64,000 bases of DNA. It comes from Marinibaculum pumilum. Its GTDB lineage: Bacteria; Pseudomonadota; Alphaproteobacteria; Ferrovibrionales; Ferrovibrionaceae. Position 1 is the stretch's first letter. Every line of letters starts with the position of its first letter. Of the stretch, positions 18,491-26,582 are shown piece by piece. A program made the translations under genes and the position numbers. Under the pieces are notes generated by a model. The model searched no databases. It was not told where the DNA came from and worked only from the letters and a program-made list of their open reading frames with translations. The stretch spans positions 1 through 64,000 of the forward strand of contig NZ_JBHRTR010000031.1 in assembly GCF_042646425.1 (NCBI RefSeq), given 5' to 3'.

Positions 18491-18988
18491 ATGACCGAAC
18501 GTGTCTGGAAGGTCTATCTGTCGGGCGAGATCCATTCCGACTGGCGGGAGCGGATCGCCGACGGCGTCGCCGCCGCGGGCCTGCCGGTGCATCTCGACGC
18601 GCCGGTCACCGAACATGCGGATTCCGACGATTGCGGGGTGGCGATCTTCGGCGCGGAGCCGGACAAGTTCTGGCACGACCGCAAGGGCGCGCAGCTCAAT
18701 GCCATCCGCACCCGCCGGCTGATCGAGGATGCCGACCTGGTCGTCGTGCGCTTCGGCGAGAAGTACAAGCAGTGGAACGCCGCCTTCGATGCCGGCTTTG
18801 CCGCGGCGCTGGGCAAGCCGCTGGTGATCCTGCACCCGCCGGAGCACGACCATGCCCTGAAGGAGGTCGATGCCGCCGCCAATGCCGTGGCCCGCGATCC
18901 CGATCAGGTGGTGCAGGCCCTGGCCTACGTGATTCGCGGCGAGATGCCGGGCCGTACCGCCGGCCGCCTCGCCGCCGTGCCGAACTGA
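18491..18988 (+). CDS. ytoQ: YtoQ family protein
   Basis: A 165-residue cytoplasmic protein matching the YtoQ family closely, with the hallmark blocks VYLSGEIHSDWR, APVTEHADSDDCG, KGAQLNAIRTR and VVRFGEKYKQWNAAFDAG. The fold is thought to resemble nucleoside 2-deoxyribosyltransferase-like Rossmann proteins, but no reaction is established for the family as far as I know. Length is normal. The start has an AGGGAGGAAGAG ribosome site. The AlkB-like hydroxylase gene follows after only 10 bases, so the two are probably co-transcribed. That pairing gives no obvious functional explanation. Confidence 0.85.
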   Translation: MTERVWKVYLSGEIHSDWRERIADGVAAAGLPVHLDAPVTEHADSDDCGVAIFGAEPDKFWHDRKGAQLNAIRTRRLIEDADLVVVRFGEKYKQWNAAFDAGFAAALGKPLVILHPPEHDHALKEVDAAANAVARDPDQVVQALAYVIRGEMPGRTAGRLAAVPN

Positions 18989-18998
18989 GGGACGAAAG

Positions 18999-20090
18999 AT
19001 GGCCGAGAGCCTTGCCACCGGCGCCCCCGCATCTGCGAGGACATCGTCGGCGCTGCCGCATGCCTATACGGCGGCGCTGGCCCTGCTGTCGCTGGCGGCG
19101 ATCGCCGCCGGCAGCTTCTGGCCGCTGATCGTGCTGGGCTGGCTCTTCCTCGGCCATGTCGCGTTGGAGGTAGTGCTGGGCAACCGCTTTCCGGCCCGCG
19201 ACCCGGCACCGGTCGCGGAACACTGGACCTTCACGGCGGTGCTGCTCGCGGTCCTGCCGCTGCAGGTGGCGATCCTGGGCTTCGGCCTCTGGCGCCTGAC
19301 CCTGTCGGCGGCGCCGGCAACCGTGCTGGAGTGGATCGGCATCGTGGCGCTGATGGGCTCCACGGCCGGCAGCTTCGGCATCACAGCCGCGCATGAACTG
19401 GTGCACCGGCGGGAGGGCTGGCAGCGCGCGGTCGGGATCGCGCTGCTGCTGATCGCGCATATCCCGCATTTCCGCATCGAGCATGTGCACAACCACCATC
19501 CCAATGTCGGCACGCCGAAGGACCCGGCCACCGCGCGGGAGGGGGAAAGCGTCTATGCCTTCTTCCCCCGCAGCATCGTCGGCCAGTACCGCTCCGCCTG
19601 GCGGATAGAGGCCGACCGCATGCGCCGCCGCGGCCGCAATGCCTACGGTGCCGGCAACCGCATGCTGCACTATCTGGCGCTGCAGGCCGTGCTGGATATC
19701 GGCGTGCTGCTGGTCTTCGGCTGGGCCGGCCTGGCGGTGCTGCTGGCACAGGCGCTGATCGCGGTCTGGCTGCTGGAGACGGTGAACTATGTCGAGCATT
19801 ATGGCCTCCGCCGGAAGCCGCTCGACCCGGAAGGCCGGCGCTACGAGAAGCTTTCGGCCGCGCATTCCTGGAATGCCGGGCAGTCGGCGACCAATGTCGT
19901 GCTGTTCAACCTCGGCCTGCATTCCGCCCATCACATGGAGGCGGCACGGCCCTATCCCGCGCTCTACAACAGCGCCGACCTGCCGCAGCTGCCGACCGGC
20001 TATTCCGGCTCTGTGATGCTGGCGATGAACCCGCCGCTCTGGTTCCGCATCATGGCGCCGCGACTGGCGGCGGCGCGACTTGATGGTTGA
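18999..20090 (+). CDS. AlkB-like membrane di-iron hydroxylase
   Basis: A 363-residue integral membrane protein of the alkane 1-monooxygenase family, expected to oxidise a terminal methyl group of a hydrophobic substrate with oxygen and reduced rubredoxin. It has about six hydrophobic segments and the histidine boxes HELVH (132-136), EHVHNHH (161-167) and LHSAHH (307-312), plus the NYVEHYGLRR signature. The second and third boxes deviate from classical AlkB (EHxxGHH and LQRHxDHH), with Asn for Gly and Ser-Ala in place of the usual residues. So it may be a divergent member acting on a different lipid or alkane. No rubredoxin or rubredoxin reductase gene is nearby. It is probably co-transcribed with ytoQ and perhaps with the next gene. 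Confidence 0.8.
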   Translation: MAESLATGAPASARTSSALPHAYTAALALLSLAAIAAGSFWPLIVLGWLFLGHVALEVVLGNRFPARDPAPVAEHWTFTAVLLAVLPLQVAILGFGLWRLTLSAAPATVLEWIGIVALMGSTAGSFGITAAHELVHRREGWQRAVGIALLLIAHIPHFRIEHVHNHHPNVGTPKDPATAREGESVYAFFPRSIVGQYRSAWRIEADRMRRRGRNAYGAGNRMLHYLALQAVLDIGVLLVFGWAGLAVLLAQALIAVWLLETVNYVEHYGLRRKPLDPEGRRYEKLSAAHSWNAGQSATNVVLFNLGLHSAHHMEAARPYPALYNSADLPQLPTGYSGSVMLAMNPPLWFRIMAPRLAAARLDG

Positions 20091-20164
20091 TGGAGTCCGA
20101 ACTCCGCGTGTCCTGCGCCGCAGATAGCGCTTGGATGCGGCTGCGCAGGAAACCGGAGGGAGCC

Positions 20165-20974
20165 ATGTCCGACGCCGATCTGTTCAGGCAGCTGCACCAG
20201 GGACCGGAAGTTCTGGTCCTCCCCAACGCATGGGATGCCGGCACCGCCCGGCTGTTCGCCGATGCCGGCGCGCGTGCGATCGCCACCACCAGTTCCGGCA
20301 TCGCCTGGTCGCTGGGCTGCCGCGACGGCGACCGGGTGCCGCTTGATCTCTATCTGCAGGTGCTGCGGAACATCCGGCGGGTGGTCGATCTGCCGGTCAG
20401 CGCCGATATCGAGGGCGGCTATGCCGACGATCCGGCTCTTGTGCGGGACAAGGTCGCGCGCTTCCTGGATGCCGGCGTGGTGGGCATCAACCTGGAGGAC
20501 GGCACCGCGGATCCCGACCTGGCCTGTGCCAAGATCGAGGCGGCCCGGCAGGCGGCAACGGCGGCAGGCATCGCCCTGTTCATCAATGCCCGGACCGACA
20601 TCTGGCTGCGCGGACTCGCCGCCGGCCGCGAAGTCGAGGAGGCCCTCGACCGGGCCAGGCGCTACAGGTCGGCGGGATGCGACGGCCTGTTCGTACCCGG
20701 GCGCACGGACGCTGCCGGGATCGCGGCCGTCGCCGGCGGCACTGAGCTGCCGGTGAACGTGATGGCGCGGCCCGGCCTGCCGCCGCTGGCAACCCTGGCG
20801 GAACTCGGGGTGCGCCGTCTCAGTGCCGGCGGCGCCATTGTCCAGGCGGCGTGGGGGCATGCCCGCCATCTGGCGGCGGCCATGCTGCGCGGCGACAGCG
20901 AACATCTGTTCGACGGGGCGCTGGCCTATCCCGCCACCAATGCGCTGTTTCCAGTGCAGGGCGCGGAAAGCTGA
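20165..20974 (+). CDS. Isocitrate lyase/PEP mutase family enzyme
   Basis: A 269-residue TIM-barrel enzyme of the isocitrate lyase/phosphoenolpyruvate mutase superfamily, acting on C-C or C-P bonds of small 2-hydroxy or oxo acids. The Mg-binding and active-site strands are readable: VLPNAWDAGTARLFADAGA, then SADIEGGYADDP, GINLEDG and FINARTD. The KKCGH-type loop of true isocitrate lyase is absent, so it belongs to the broad PEP-mutase-like group, with oxaloacetate hydrolase, methylisocitrate lyase-like or carboxyvinyl activities possible. A GGAGGGAG site precedes ATG 20165; the frame extends back over the end of the AlkB-like gene without a better start. It converges on the deoR-type gene after 21 bases. 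Confidence 0.75.
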   Translation: MSDADLFRQLHQGPEVLVLPNAWDAGTARLFADAGARAIATTSSGIAWSLGCRDGDRVPLDLYLQVLRNIRRVVDLPVSADIEGGYADDPALVRDKVARFLDAGVVGINLEDGTADPDLACAKIEAARQAATAAGIALFINARTDIWLRGLAAGREVEEALDRARRYRSAGCDGLFVPGRTDAAGIAAVAGGTELPVNVMARPGLPPLATLAELGVRRLSAGGAIVQAAWGHARHLAAAMLRGDSEHLFDGALAYPATNALFPVQGAES

Positions 20975-20995
20975 GCTGTCGCGCGCTGGTGTCGG

Positions 20996-21778
20996 TCAAC
21001 CCAGCATGACGGCGGTGCCGGCCGCCGCCAGGGCCTTGGCCAGCGCCGACGGTGGCGCCGTGTCGGTGACCAGGGCCGCGAAGCGGGCAGGCGGGGCGAT
21101 CCGCAGCACCGCGTCGCGGCCGAACTTTGCCGCATCGGCGACCAGCACCGCCTTGCGGGCATGGGCCAGGGCCGCCTGCTTCACCGCCACCTTCTGAGGG
21201 TCGAAGTCGGTGGGCGCGCCGTCGGGCGCGAAGCCGGAGCAGCCGATTACGGCGATGTCGACCGCCATCGCGGCCAGCATCGCCGTGGCTGCGGCGCCGA
21301 CCAGGGAACCGTCGGCGCCCCGCACCTGTCCGCCGGTCAGGTAGGTCTCCGTGCGCTGCGCCGCCGCCAGGATCGTCGCCGCGCCCATGGAGTTGGTGTA
21401 GATGGCGGTCAGCCGCCGCGGCAGCAGCGCCGCGGCCACGGCTTCCGCGGTGGTGCCGACATCCAGGTAGACCGAGGCGCCGTCCGGGACCAGCGCCGCC
21501 GCCGCCGCGCCGATCCGTGCCTTCGCCGCCACCGCGATGCCGCGCTTCTGGCGGTAGCTGAGGCGCACGCCGTCCTCCGGCAGGCCGGCGCCGCCGTGGA
21601 AGCGCTGCAGCAGCCCGGCCTCGTCCAGGCGGATCACGTCGCGGCGCACCGTCTGGGCGGAGACGCCATAGGCCTCCGCCAGTGCCTCGATCGTCGCATA
21701 GCCGCTGCCGCGCACCGTCTCCAGGATCGCGAGCTGCCGCGGGTTCAGATCCGCCTCGATATCCTCAGTTCCGCCCAT
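20996..21778 (-). CDS. DeoR family transcriptional repressor
   Basis: A 260-residue regulator with the DeoR layout. An N-terminal winged helix-turn-helix (about 10-65) includes RQLAILETVR, GVSAQTVRRDVIRLDEAGLL and HGGAG. It is followed by a DeoRC sugar-phosphate sensor fold with VYLDVGTTAEAV, TNSMGAATIL and GCSGFAPDG. Such proteins usually repress a sugar or polyol uptake operon and release DNA on binding a phosphorylated intermediate. The ATG at 21778 lies at the end of a leader that holds a -10-like box inside a 16-bp dyad, so self-repression is likely. The diverging LOG-like gene and the ABC importer behind it are candidate targets, by position only. Confidence 0.85.
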   Translation of the reverse strand: MGGTEDIEADLNPRQLAILETVRGSGYATIEALAEAYGVSAQTVRRDVIRLDEAGLLQRFHGGAGLPEDGVRLSYRQKRGIAVAAKARIGAAAAALVPDGASVYLDVGTTAEAVAAALLPRRLTAIYTNSMGAATILAAAQRTETYLTGGQVRGADGSLVGAAATAMLAAMAVDIAVIGCSGFAPDGAPTDFDPQKVAVKQAALAHARKAVLVADAAKFGRDAVLRIAPPARFAALVTDTAPPSALAKALAAAGTAVMLG

Positions 21779-21796
21779 GACAATCCCGGATGGCTG

Positions 21797-21832
21797 TGTA
21801 AGATAATTTACATCGCTGGCGCTGCCGGGCAA
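21797..21832 (-). promoter_or_regulatory. Promoter and dyad of the deoR-type gene
   Basis: On the minus strand a TTGCCC box (21832-21827) is spaced 16 bases from TAAATT (21810-21805), a fair promoter for the repressor gene. TGTAA and TTACA arms (21797-21812) form a 16-bp dyad over this -10 box, a natural place for the repressor or another dimer to bind. Confidence 0.45.
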
Positions 21833-21916
21833 TCCTTCCATGGCGGGGTCGTGGATGCGACCCCGTCCGCCTGTCTGCCGCCGGCTTTTCGCCAACCGAA
21901 CCCGTTCGAGTGACGC

Positions 21917-22579
21917 ATGCTGAGCCTCTGCCCGGACCGCGACCTGCTGTTGCGCACCGGTCCCGAAACCTGCCTGCCCTTCGACCCCTGGCGGCTGACC
22001 TGGCGCGACGCGGCGGTCCTGCCGGGTGCGGCGGCGCCGATCGCGCCCGCGGCGGCGATGGGCTGGCTGTTCGCGCGTTCCGACGCGCGCCGGGTGCCGG
22101 TCGCGGTGATCGGGCCGAAGGCGGCGACCGACCGCCACCGCGCGGTGGCGGAGGAGCTGGGGGCGGCGATCGGGCGCCTGCGGCTGCCGCTGATCACCGG
22201 CGGGAGGGGCGGGGTGATGGAGGCGGCGAGTCGCGGCTGCCTGGCCGCCGGCGGCCAGCCGATCGGCATCCTGCCGGACGATGAATGGCAGACCGCCAAC
22301 GATTTCGTGGCGATCCCCCTGGCGACCGGCCTGGGACCGGCCCGGAATGCGGTGATCGCGCGCGCCGCCTTCGCCCTGGTGGCGATCGGCGGCGAGTACG
22401 GCACCCTGTCGGAGATGGCCTTCGGTCTGCATTTCGGGCGCCTGGTCGTGGCGCTGGAGAATGCGCCGGAGGTCGCCGGCGCCCGGCGCTGCGACAGTGT
22501 CGAGGAGGCCCTGGATGCGGTCGCCCGGCGCCTGTTCGCGCTGGACGGTTCGGCCGGGACGCCCGGGACGGGAGCTTGA
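21917..22579 (+). CDS. LOG-like Rossmann nucleotide-binding protein
   Basis: A 220-residue protein whose central part fits the TIGR00725/LOG-like family, with VAVIGPKAA, LPLITGGRGGVMEAASRG and a late VAIGGEYGTLSEMAFGL. LOG enzymes release nucleobases from nucleotide 5'-monophosphates using a PGGxGTxxE motif. Here the second motif is GGEYGTLSE, so catalysis by the same means is possible but not assured. The first 50 residues are an extra, poorly defined region. The gene diverges from the DeoR-type repressor and ends about 105 bases before an ABC importer operon, so it may be an early gene of the same regulated unit. Confidence 0.65.
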   Translation: MLSLCPDRDLLLRTGPETCLPFDPWRLTWRDAAVLPGAAAPIAPAAAMGWLFARSDARRVPVAVIGPKAATDRHRAVAEELGAAIGRLRLPLITGGRGGVMEAASRGCLAAGGQPIGILPDDEWQTANDFVAIPLATGLGPARNAVIARAAFALVAIGGEYGTLSEMAFGLHFGRLVVALENAPEVAGARRCDSVEEALDAVARRLFALDGSAGTPGTGA

Positions 22580-22637
22580 CCAAAGCCGGGTGCAGCCCGG
22601 AGAGGTATGTCATAAAACGATCACGAGAGTCTGATAT

Positions 22638-22656
22638 GGAGGTTTTCGAAACTTCC
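22638..22656. promoter_or_regulatory. Inverted repeat before the ABC importer operon
   Basis: GGAGGTTT and AAACTTCC (7 of 8 bases complementary) surround a TCG centre, ending 29 bases before the permease start. It includes the exact palindrome TTTCGAAA. It may be an operator or a small leader hairpin; the nearby DeoR-type repressor is the obvious candidate binder, untested. Confidence 0.35.
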
Positions 22657-22685
22657 AACGGCCTCCGTCAGGGTGGAAACATCGC

Positions 22686-23465
22686 ATGACCCTGCGTCTG
22701 GTCACCGGCGCCTACCTTCTGTATCTCGCCGCCCCGATCCTGCTGCTGGTGGTGGGATCGTTCGGCGCGAGCTGGAGCAACACCCTGCTGCCCAGCGGCT
22801 TCACCACCGACTGGTATGCCCAGCTGGCCGCCGACCCGAGCTTCGTCCGCGCCTTCGAGACCAGCCTGCTGGTGGTCGCCGCGACCTGCCTGGTGAATGC
22901 CCTGGTGGGCGTGCCGCTGGCCTATGTCATCCACGGTGCAGCCCGCGCCGGGGTGCGCTTCGCGGCGCGCCTGGTCTCCCTGATGCCGATCGCGGTGCCG
23001 GAACTGGTCCTGGCCTTCGGCTTCATCCTGGTTTTCTCCAGCGACACCCTGCCGTTCCTGGGCAGCACCTGGCTGCTGGTGATGGGCCATGTCGTGCTGA
23101 CCCTGCCCTACCTGCTGAACGTGCTGCTGGCCGACATGACCGCGCTGCGACTGGACGAGATGGAGCGGGCGGCGGCGACCCTGGGTGCCGGCTTCTGGCA
23201 GCGCTTCCGCGACATCGTCCTGCCGGGGCTGCGGCACAGCCTGCTGGCCGGGCTGATCACCGTCGCCGCGATCTCGATCGGCGAGTTCCAGCTGTCGAAC
23301 CTGGTCGCCGGCTTCCTGAACCGGCCCTATCCGGTGGTCCTGCTGCAGGCCTTCTATGGCGCCACCGGCTTCGCCTGCGCGGCCACCGTGGTGCTGCTGG
23401 GCCTGGCGATGCTGGCGGCGGTGGCCGGCGCGCTGACCGCCCGCGCCAGCCGGGCGGGGGCCTGA
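22686..23465 (+). CDS. ABC importer permease (CysW/PotC-like)
   Basis: A 259-residue inner-membrane permease with six hydrophobic segments. The EAA-type cytoplasmic loop reads EMERAAATLGAGFWQRFRDIVLPG, which docks on the ATPase. It resembles the second permease of spermidine/putrescine-, sulfate- or iron-type importers. It starts an operon: the ATPase gene begins 2 bases after its stop, the binding-protein gene overlaps the ATPase gene, and a second permease follows. The order permease-ATPase-binding protein-permease is unusual but complete. The substrate is not evident from sequence. Confidence 0.85.
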   Translation: MTLRLVTGAYLLYLAAPILLLVVGSFGASWSNTLLPSGFTTDWYAQLAADPSFVRAFETSLLVVAATCLVNALVGVPLAYVIHGAARAGVRFAARLVSLMPIAVPELVLAFGFILVFSSDTLPFLGSTWLLVMGHVVLTLPYLLNVLLADMTALRLDEMERAAATLGAGFWQRFRDIVLPGLRHSLLAGLITVAAISIGEFQLSNLVAGFLNRPYPVVLLQAFYGATGFACAATVVLLGLAMLAAVAGALTARASRAGA

Positions 23466-23467
23466 CA

Positions 23468-24562
23468 GTGGGGATCGATTTCCGCCAGGTCGGCTTCCGC
23501 TATGCCGCCGGGCAGGATGGTCAGGCCGCCGGGGTCGCCGATATCGACCTCGCGGTGGACGATGGCGAACTGCTGGCACTGATCGGGCCGTCCGGCTCCG
23601 GCAAGAGCACCCTGCTGAAGCTGCTCGCGGGCTTCTTCGACCCCCATGCCGGGCAGATCCTGGTTGACGGGCAGGACGTTGCCGGACTGGCGCCGGAGCG
23701 CCGCCGGCTGGGCATGGTGTTCCAGAACTACGCCCTTTTCCCGCATATGAGCGTGGCGCAGAACACCGCCTATCCGCTGAAGGTGCGCGGCATCGGCCGC
23801 GCCGAACGCCTGGCCGCCGCCGACGCCATGCTGGCCCGGGTCGGTCTGGCGGGCATGGGCGGGCGGGCGCCGGCCAGCCTGTCCGGCGGGCAGCAGCAGC
23901 GGGTGGCGCTGGCCCGCGCCCTGGTGTTCGAGCCGCGGGCGCTCTTGCTGGACGAGCCGCTGTCGGCACTGGACGCCGGCCTGCGGGTGGCGATGCGCGA
24001 CGAGATCCGGCGGGTCCAGCGCGAGGCGGGGATCGCCACCATCCACGTCACCCACGACCAGGAGGAGGCGCTGTCGATCGCCGACCGGGTCGCGGTGCTG
24101 CGCGACGGCCGGCTGGAGCAGGTCGGCCCGCCGCAGGCGATCTACGACCGGCCCTGCAGCCGCTTCGTCGCCGGCTTCGTCGGCCAGGCCAATTTCATTG
24201 ACGGCGTGCTGCGCGACGGTGGCGTGGTGGAGACGCCGCTGGGCGCCCTGCGCCATGCCGGCATCGCCGCACCCGGCCTGGTCTTGGCCGACGGCGCCGC
24301 TGTCACCGTGCTTGTCCGCCCGGAACGGGTGGAGCCGGCCGCCACCGGGGCCACGGGCCATCCGAACCTGCTGCCCGGGACACTGGGCGAGGACCGTTTC
24401 CTCGGCGCCGTGCGCCGCTACGACTTCCGGGTCGCCGGCGGGTTGCTGCGGGTCGAGAGCCGCCATCGCGACACGCCGGACGCGGTCGCGATCCCGCCGG
24501 AGGCGATCCGGCTGCTTCCGCCCGCCGCGGAAGCGTCCACCGAGGGGAGACCACCGACATGA
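23468..24562 (+). CDS. ABC importer ATPase
   Basis: A 364-residue ATP-binding subunit, starting at GTG 23468 two bases after the permease stop; no ATG is better placed. Walker A is GPSGSGKST, the signature is LSGGQQQR, Walker B is LLLDEPLSALD and the switch His lies in THDQEEAL. After about residue 240 a TOBE-type domain follows, typical of polyamine, iron and sulfate importers, and it may take part in substrate or regulator control. The gene ends in an ATGA overlap with the binding-protein gene, so translation is coupled. The open frame runs further upstream inside the permease gene, but that part is a shadow. Confidence 0.88.
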   Translation: MGIDFRQVGFRYAAGQDGQAAGVADIDLAVDDGELLALIGPSGSGKSTLLKLLAGFFDPHAGQILVDGQDVAGLAPERRRLGMVFQNYALFPHMSVAQNTAYPLKVRGIGRAERLAAADAMLARVGLAGMGGRAPASLSGGQQQRVALARALVFEPRALLLDEPLSALDAGLRVAMRDEIRRVQREAGIATIHVTHDQEEALSIADRVAVLRDGRLEQVGPPQAIYDRPCSRFVAGFVGQANFIDGVLRDGGVVETPLGALRHAGIAAPGLVLADGAAVTVLVRPERVEPAATGATGHPNLLPGTLGEDRFLGAVRRYDFRVAGGLLRVESRHRDTPDAVAIPPEAIRLLPPAAEASTEGRPPT

Positions 24563-25638
24563 ACCGTCTGCTTGCCCTGGCGGCCGCCGCGCTGATCTCA
24601 GCGCCGCTTGCCGCCCCAGTTTCCGCCGCCAGCCTGGAGGGCCCGGAGCTCTATCCGGGCGAACAGGCGCTCTACGACGCCGCGGCCGAGGAAGGCCTCG
24701 TCGTCTCCTTCGACACCGGCCCGACCTGGGCGAACTGGGGCAGCCAGTTCAAGCGCTTCAAGCAGCGTTATCCGGAGGTGGAGATCGTCTATAACGACCT
24801 GGGTTCCGGCGCGACCGTGGTGGCGCTGGACAAGTCGCGCAACCGGCCGCAGGCGGACACCGCCTATTACTTTGCCGGCTCCGCCCTGGACGCCACCGAC
24901 AAGGGGCTGACCGCCGCCTTCCAGCCGGTCAATTTCGACAAGCTGCCGGAGCCGTTCCGCCACCCGGAGGGCAAGTGGTTCACCATCCACAGCCTGAACG
25001 TCGCCTTCCTGGTGAACACCAAGCTGGTGAAGGACGTGCCGCAGAGCTTCGCCGACCTGCTGAAGCCCGACTACAAGAACAGCATCGTCTACCTGGACCC
25101 GCGCTCCACCGGCCAGGGCCAGGTGGTGACCTTCGCCGCCGCCTTCGCCAATGGCGGCGACATGGACAAGGTCGCGCCGGGCATCGACTATCTGGAGAAG
25201 CTGCACAAGTCGGGCAACGTCCTGCGGGTCGTCGGCACCACACCCTATGCGCAGTTCGTCAAGGGCGAGATCCCGATCTGGATCGGCTACGAGAATGACG
25301 GGCTGAAGGCGAAGTATACAGACGGCATGGGCGACGATGTCGCCGTGGTGATCCCGCAGGAGGCCTCTGCCGCCGCGCCCTATGCGATCAGCCTGGTGGA
25401 AGGCGGGCCGAACCCGAATGCCGGCAAGCTGTGGCTGAACTACATCATGACCGATACCGGGCAGACCACCTTTGCCGAGGGCTTCGTACGGCCATCGGTG
25501 CCGGGTATCGCCCTGCCGGCGGAGGTGCAGGAGAAGCTGCCGAACGCGCCGCAGATCCAGCCGCTGGACGTCGCCAAGGCGAAGGCCGCGAAGCCGGAGA
25601 TCGACGCCGCCTGGGCGAAGCAGGTGCTGGGCCAATAG
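24559..25638 (+). CDS. ABC importer periplasmic binding protein
   Basis: A 359-residue solute-binding protein with a standard signal peptide (cleavage after AAPVSA, about residue 23). The sequence has the two-lobe pattern of the extracellular family 1/AfuA-PotD-like group, with EEGLVVSFDTGPTWANWGSQ near the start and DLLKPDYKNSIVYLDPRSTGQG in the hinge region. It overlaps the ATPase gene by ATGA and is followed 34 bases later by the second permease. Ligand residues typical of ferric iron binding (a pair of tyrosines late in the chain) are not obvious, so an organic ligand is more likely than iron. The exact substrate is open. Confidence 0.83.
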   Translation: MNRLLALAAAALISAPLAAPVSAASLEGPELYPGEQALYDAAAEEGLVVSFDTGPTWANWGSQFKRFKQRYPEVEIVYNDLGSGATVVALDKSRNRPQADTAYYFAGSALDATDKGLTAAFQPVNFDKLPEPFRHPEGKWFTIHSLNVAFLVNTKLVKDVPQSFADLLKPDYKNSIVYLDPRSTGQGQVVTFAAAFANGGDMDKVAPGIDYLEKLHKSGNVLRVVGTTPYAQFVKGEIPIWIGYENDGLKAKYTDGMGDDVAVVIPQEASAAAPYAISLVEGGPNPNAGKLWLNYIMTDTGQTTFAEGFVRPSVPGIALPAEVQEKLPNAPQIQPLDVAKAKAAKPEIDAAWAKQVLGQ

Positions 25639-25672
25639 CGATCCGGCCAGGTCGAAGGGGGAGGGCGTGGCC

Positions 25673-26524
25673 ATGGCTGCTCCGGGGATGACACCCGCCG
25701 GAATCCGGCTGGGCATGGCCCTGCCGGGCATCGTCATCGCCCTCCTGTTCTTCGCCCTGCCGCTGTCGACCGTCGCCGTGGAGGCGGCGGCCGATGGCGG
25801 CAGTGCCTTCGGCCGGCTGTTCGCCGACCCGGTTTTCTGGCGCGGCCTGCGCGGCACCCTGGTGCTGGGAATCACCGCGCCGCTCGCCTCCCTGATCGTC
25901 GGCACCGCGGTGGCGATGCATCTGGCGCGGCTGGCGCCGGCGCGGCGCACCGCCATGCTGTTCGTGATCTCGCTGCCGCTGACCTTCTCCGGGCTGATCG
26001 TGGCCTATGGCTTCATTCTGGTGTTCGGCCGGGCGGGCTTCGTCACCCTGTCGCTGGCGGAACTGGGCGCCGACCCGGCCGTGGTCGGCGGCTTCATCTA
26101 TTCGCCGCTGGGCCTGGGCACGGCCTATGCTTATTACCTGATCCCGCGGGTGGTGCTGGTGGTGCTGCCGGCACTGCTGAACTTCGACCAGGGCCAGCTG
26201 GCCGCCGCCCGGACCCTGGGGGCGGGGCGCCTGCGGGCGCTGGCCGACATCCTGCTGCCACAGATCCTGCCCAGCCTGGTCGCCGCCTTCGGCCTGACCG
26301 CGGCGGTGGCGATCGGCGCCTACGGCACCGCGCTGGCCCTGGTCGGCACGCAGGTGAACATCCTGCCGCTGGTGCTGTATTCGCGGATCTCGGAGACCGG
26401 CTCCGACTTCCCCGCCGCCGCCGCCCTGTCGGTCGTGCTGATGGGAATCTGCTGTGCCGTCATCGCGCTGGCGGAGGTGGCGACCCTGCGCCGGACGCCG
26501 CTCTCCGCCCGCCGGGGGGCGTGA
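25673..26524 (+). CDS. ABC importer permease (CysT/PotB-like)
   Basis: A 283-residue permease with six hydrophobic segments and a cytoplasmic EAA-type loop (QLAAARTLGAGRLRALADILLPQ). It is the first-type permease that pairs with the permease encoded at the front of the operon. The ATG at 25673 has a strong GGGGGAGGG site; a GTG six bases earlier is possible. Splitting the two permease genes to opposite ends of the operon is uncommon. Together the four genes form one complete importer, probably under the DeoR-type repressor encoded upstream, although that link rests on position. Confidence 0.85.
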   Translation: MAAPGMTPAGIRLGMALPGIVIALLFFALPLSTVAVEAAADGGSAFGRLFADPVFWRGLRGTLVLGITAPLASLIVGTAVAMHLARLAPARRTAMLFVISLPLTFSGLIVAYGFILVFGRAGFVTLSLAELGADPAVVGGFIYSPLGLGTAYAYYLIPRVVLVVLPALLNFDQGQLAAARTLGAGRLRALADILLPQILPSLVAAFGLTAAVAIGAYGTALALVGTQVNILPLVLYSRISETGSDFPAAAALSVVLMGICCAVIALAEVATLRRTPLSARRGA

Positions 26525-26546
26525 CTGCCACGCGGCCGCGTTATCC

Positions 26547-26554
26547 GCTAGACT
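26547..26554 (+). promoter_or_regulatory. GCTAGACT -10-like element before the receptor-cyclase pair
   Basis: GCTAGACT lies 28 bases before the binding-protein start, with CTGCCA 16 bases further upstream as a weak -35 candidate. The same octamer precedes both amidase genes. It would give the binding-protein/cyclase pair its own promoter, separate from the ABC importer operon. Confidence 0.4.
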
Positions 26555-26582
26555 GCGGCGGCTGCGCGGCGGAGTGGATTGA

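Noticed and set aside
21779..22432. Upstream extension of the DeoR-type protein to 478 residues
   Set aside because: It runs antisense through the LOG-like gene, and the helix-turn-helix already begins soon after ATG 21778.
22673..23467. Upstream extension of the ABC ATPase through the permease gene
   Set aside because: Same reason: shadow of the permease; the ATPase domain begins right after GTG 23468.
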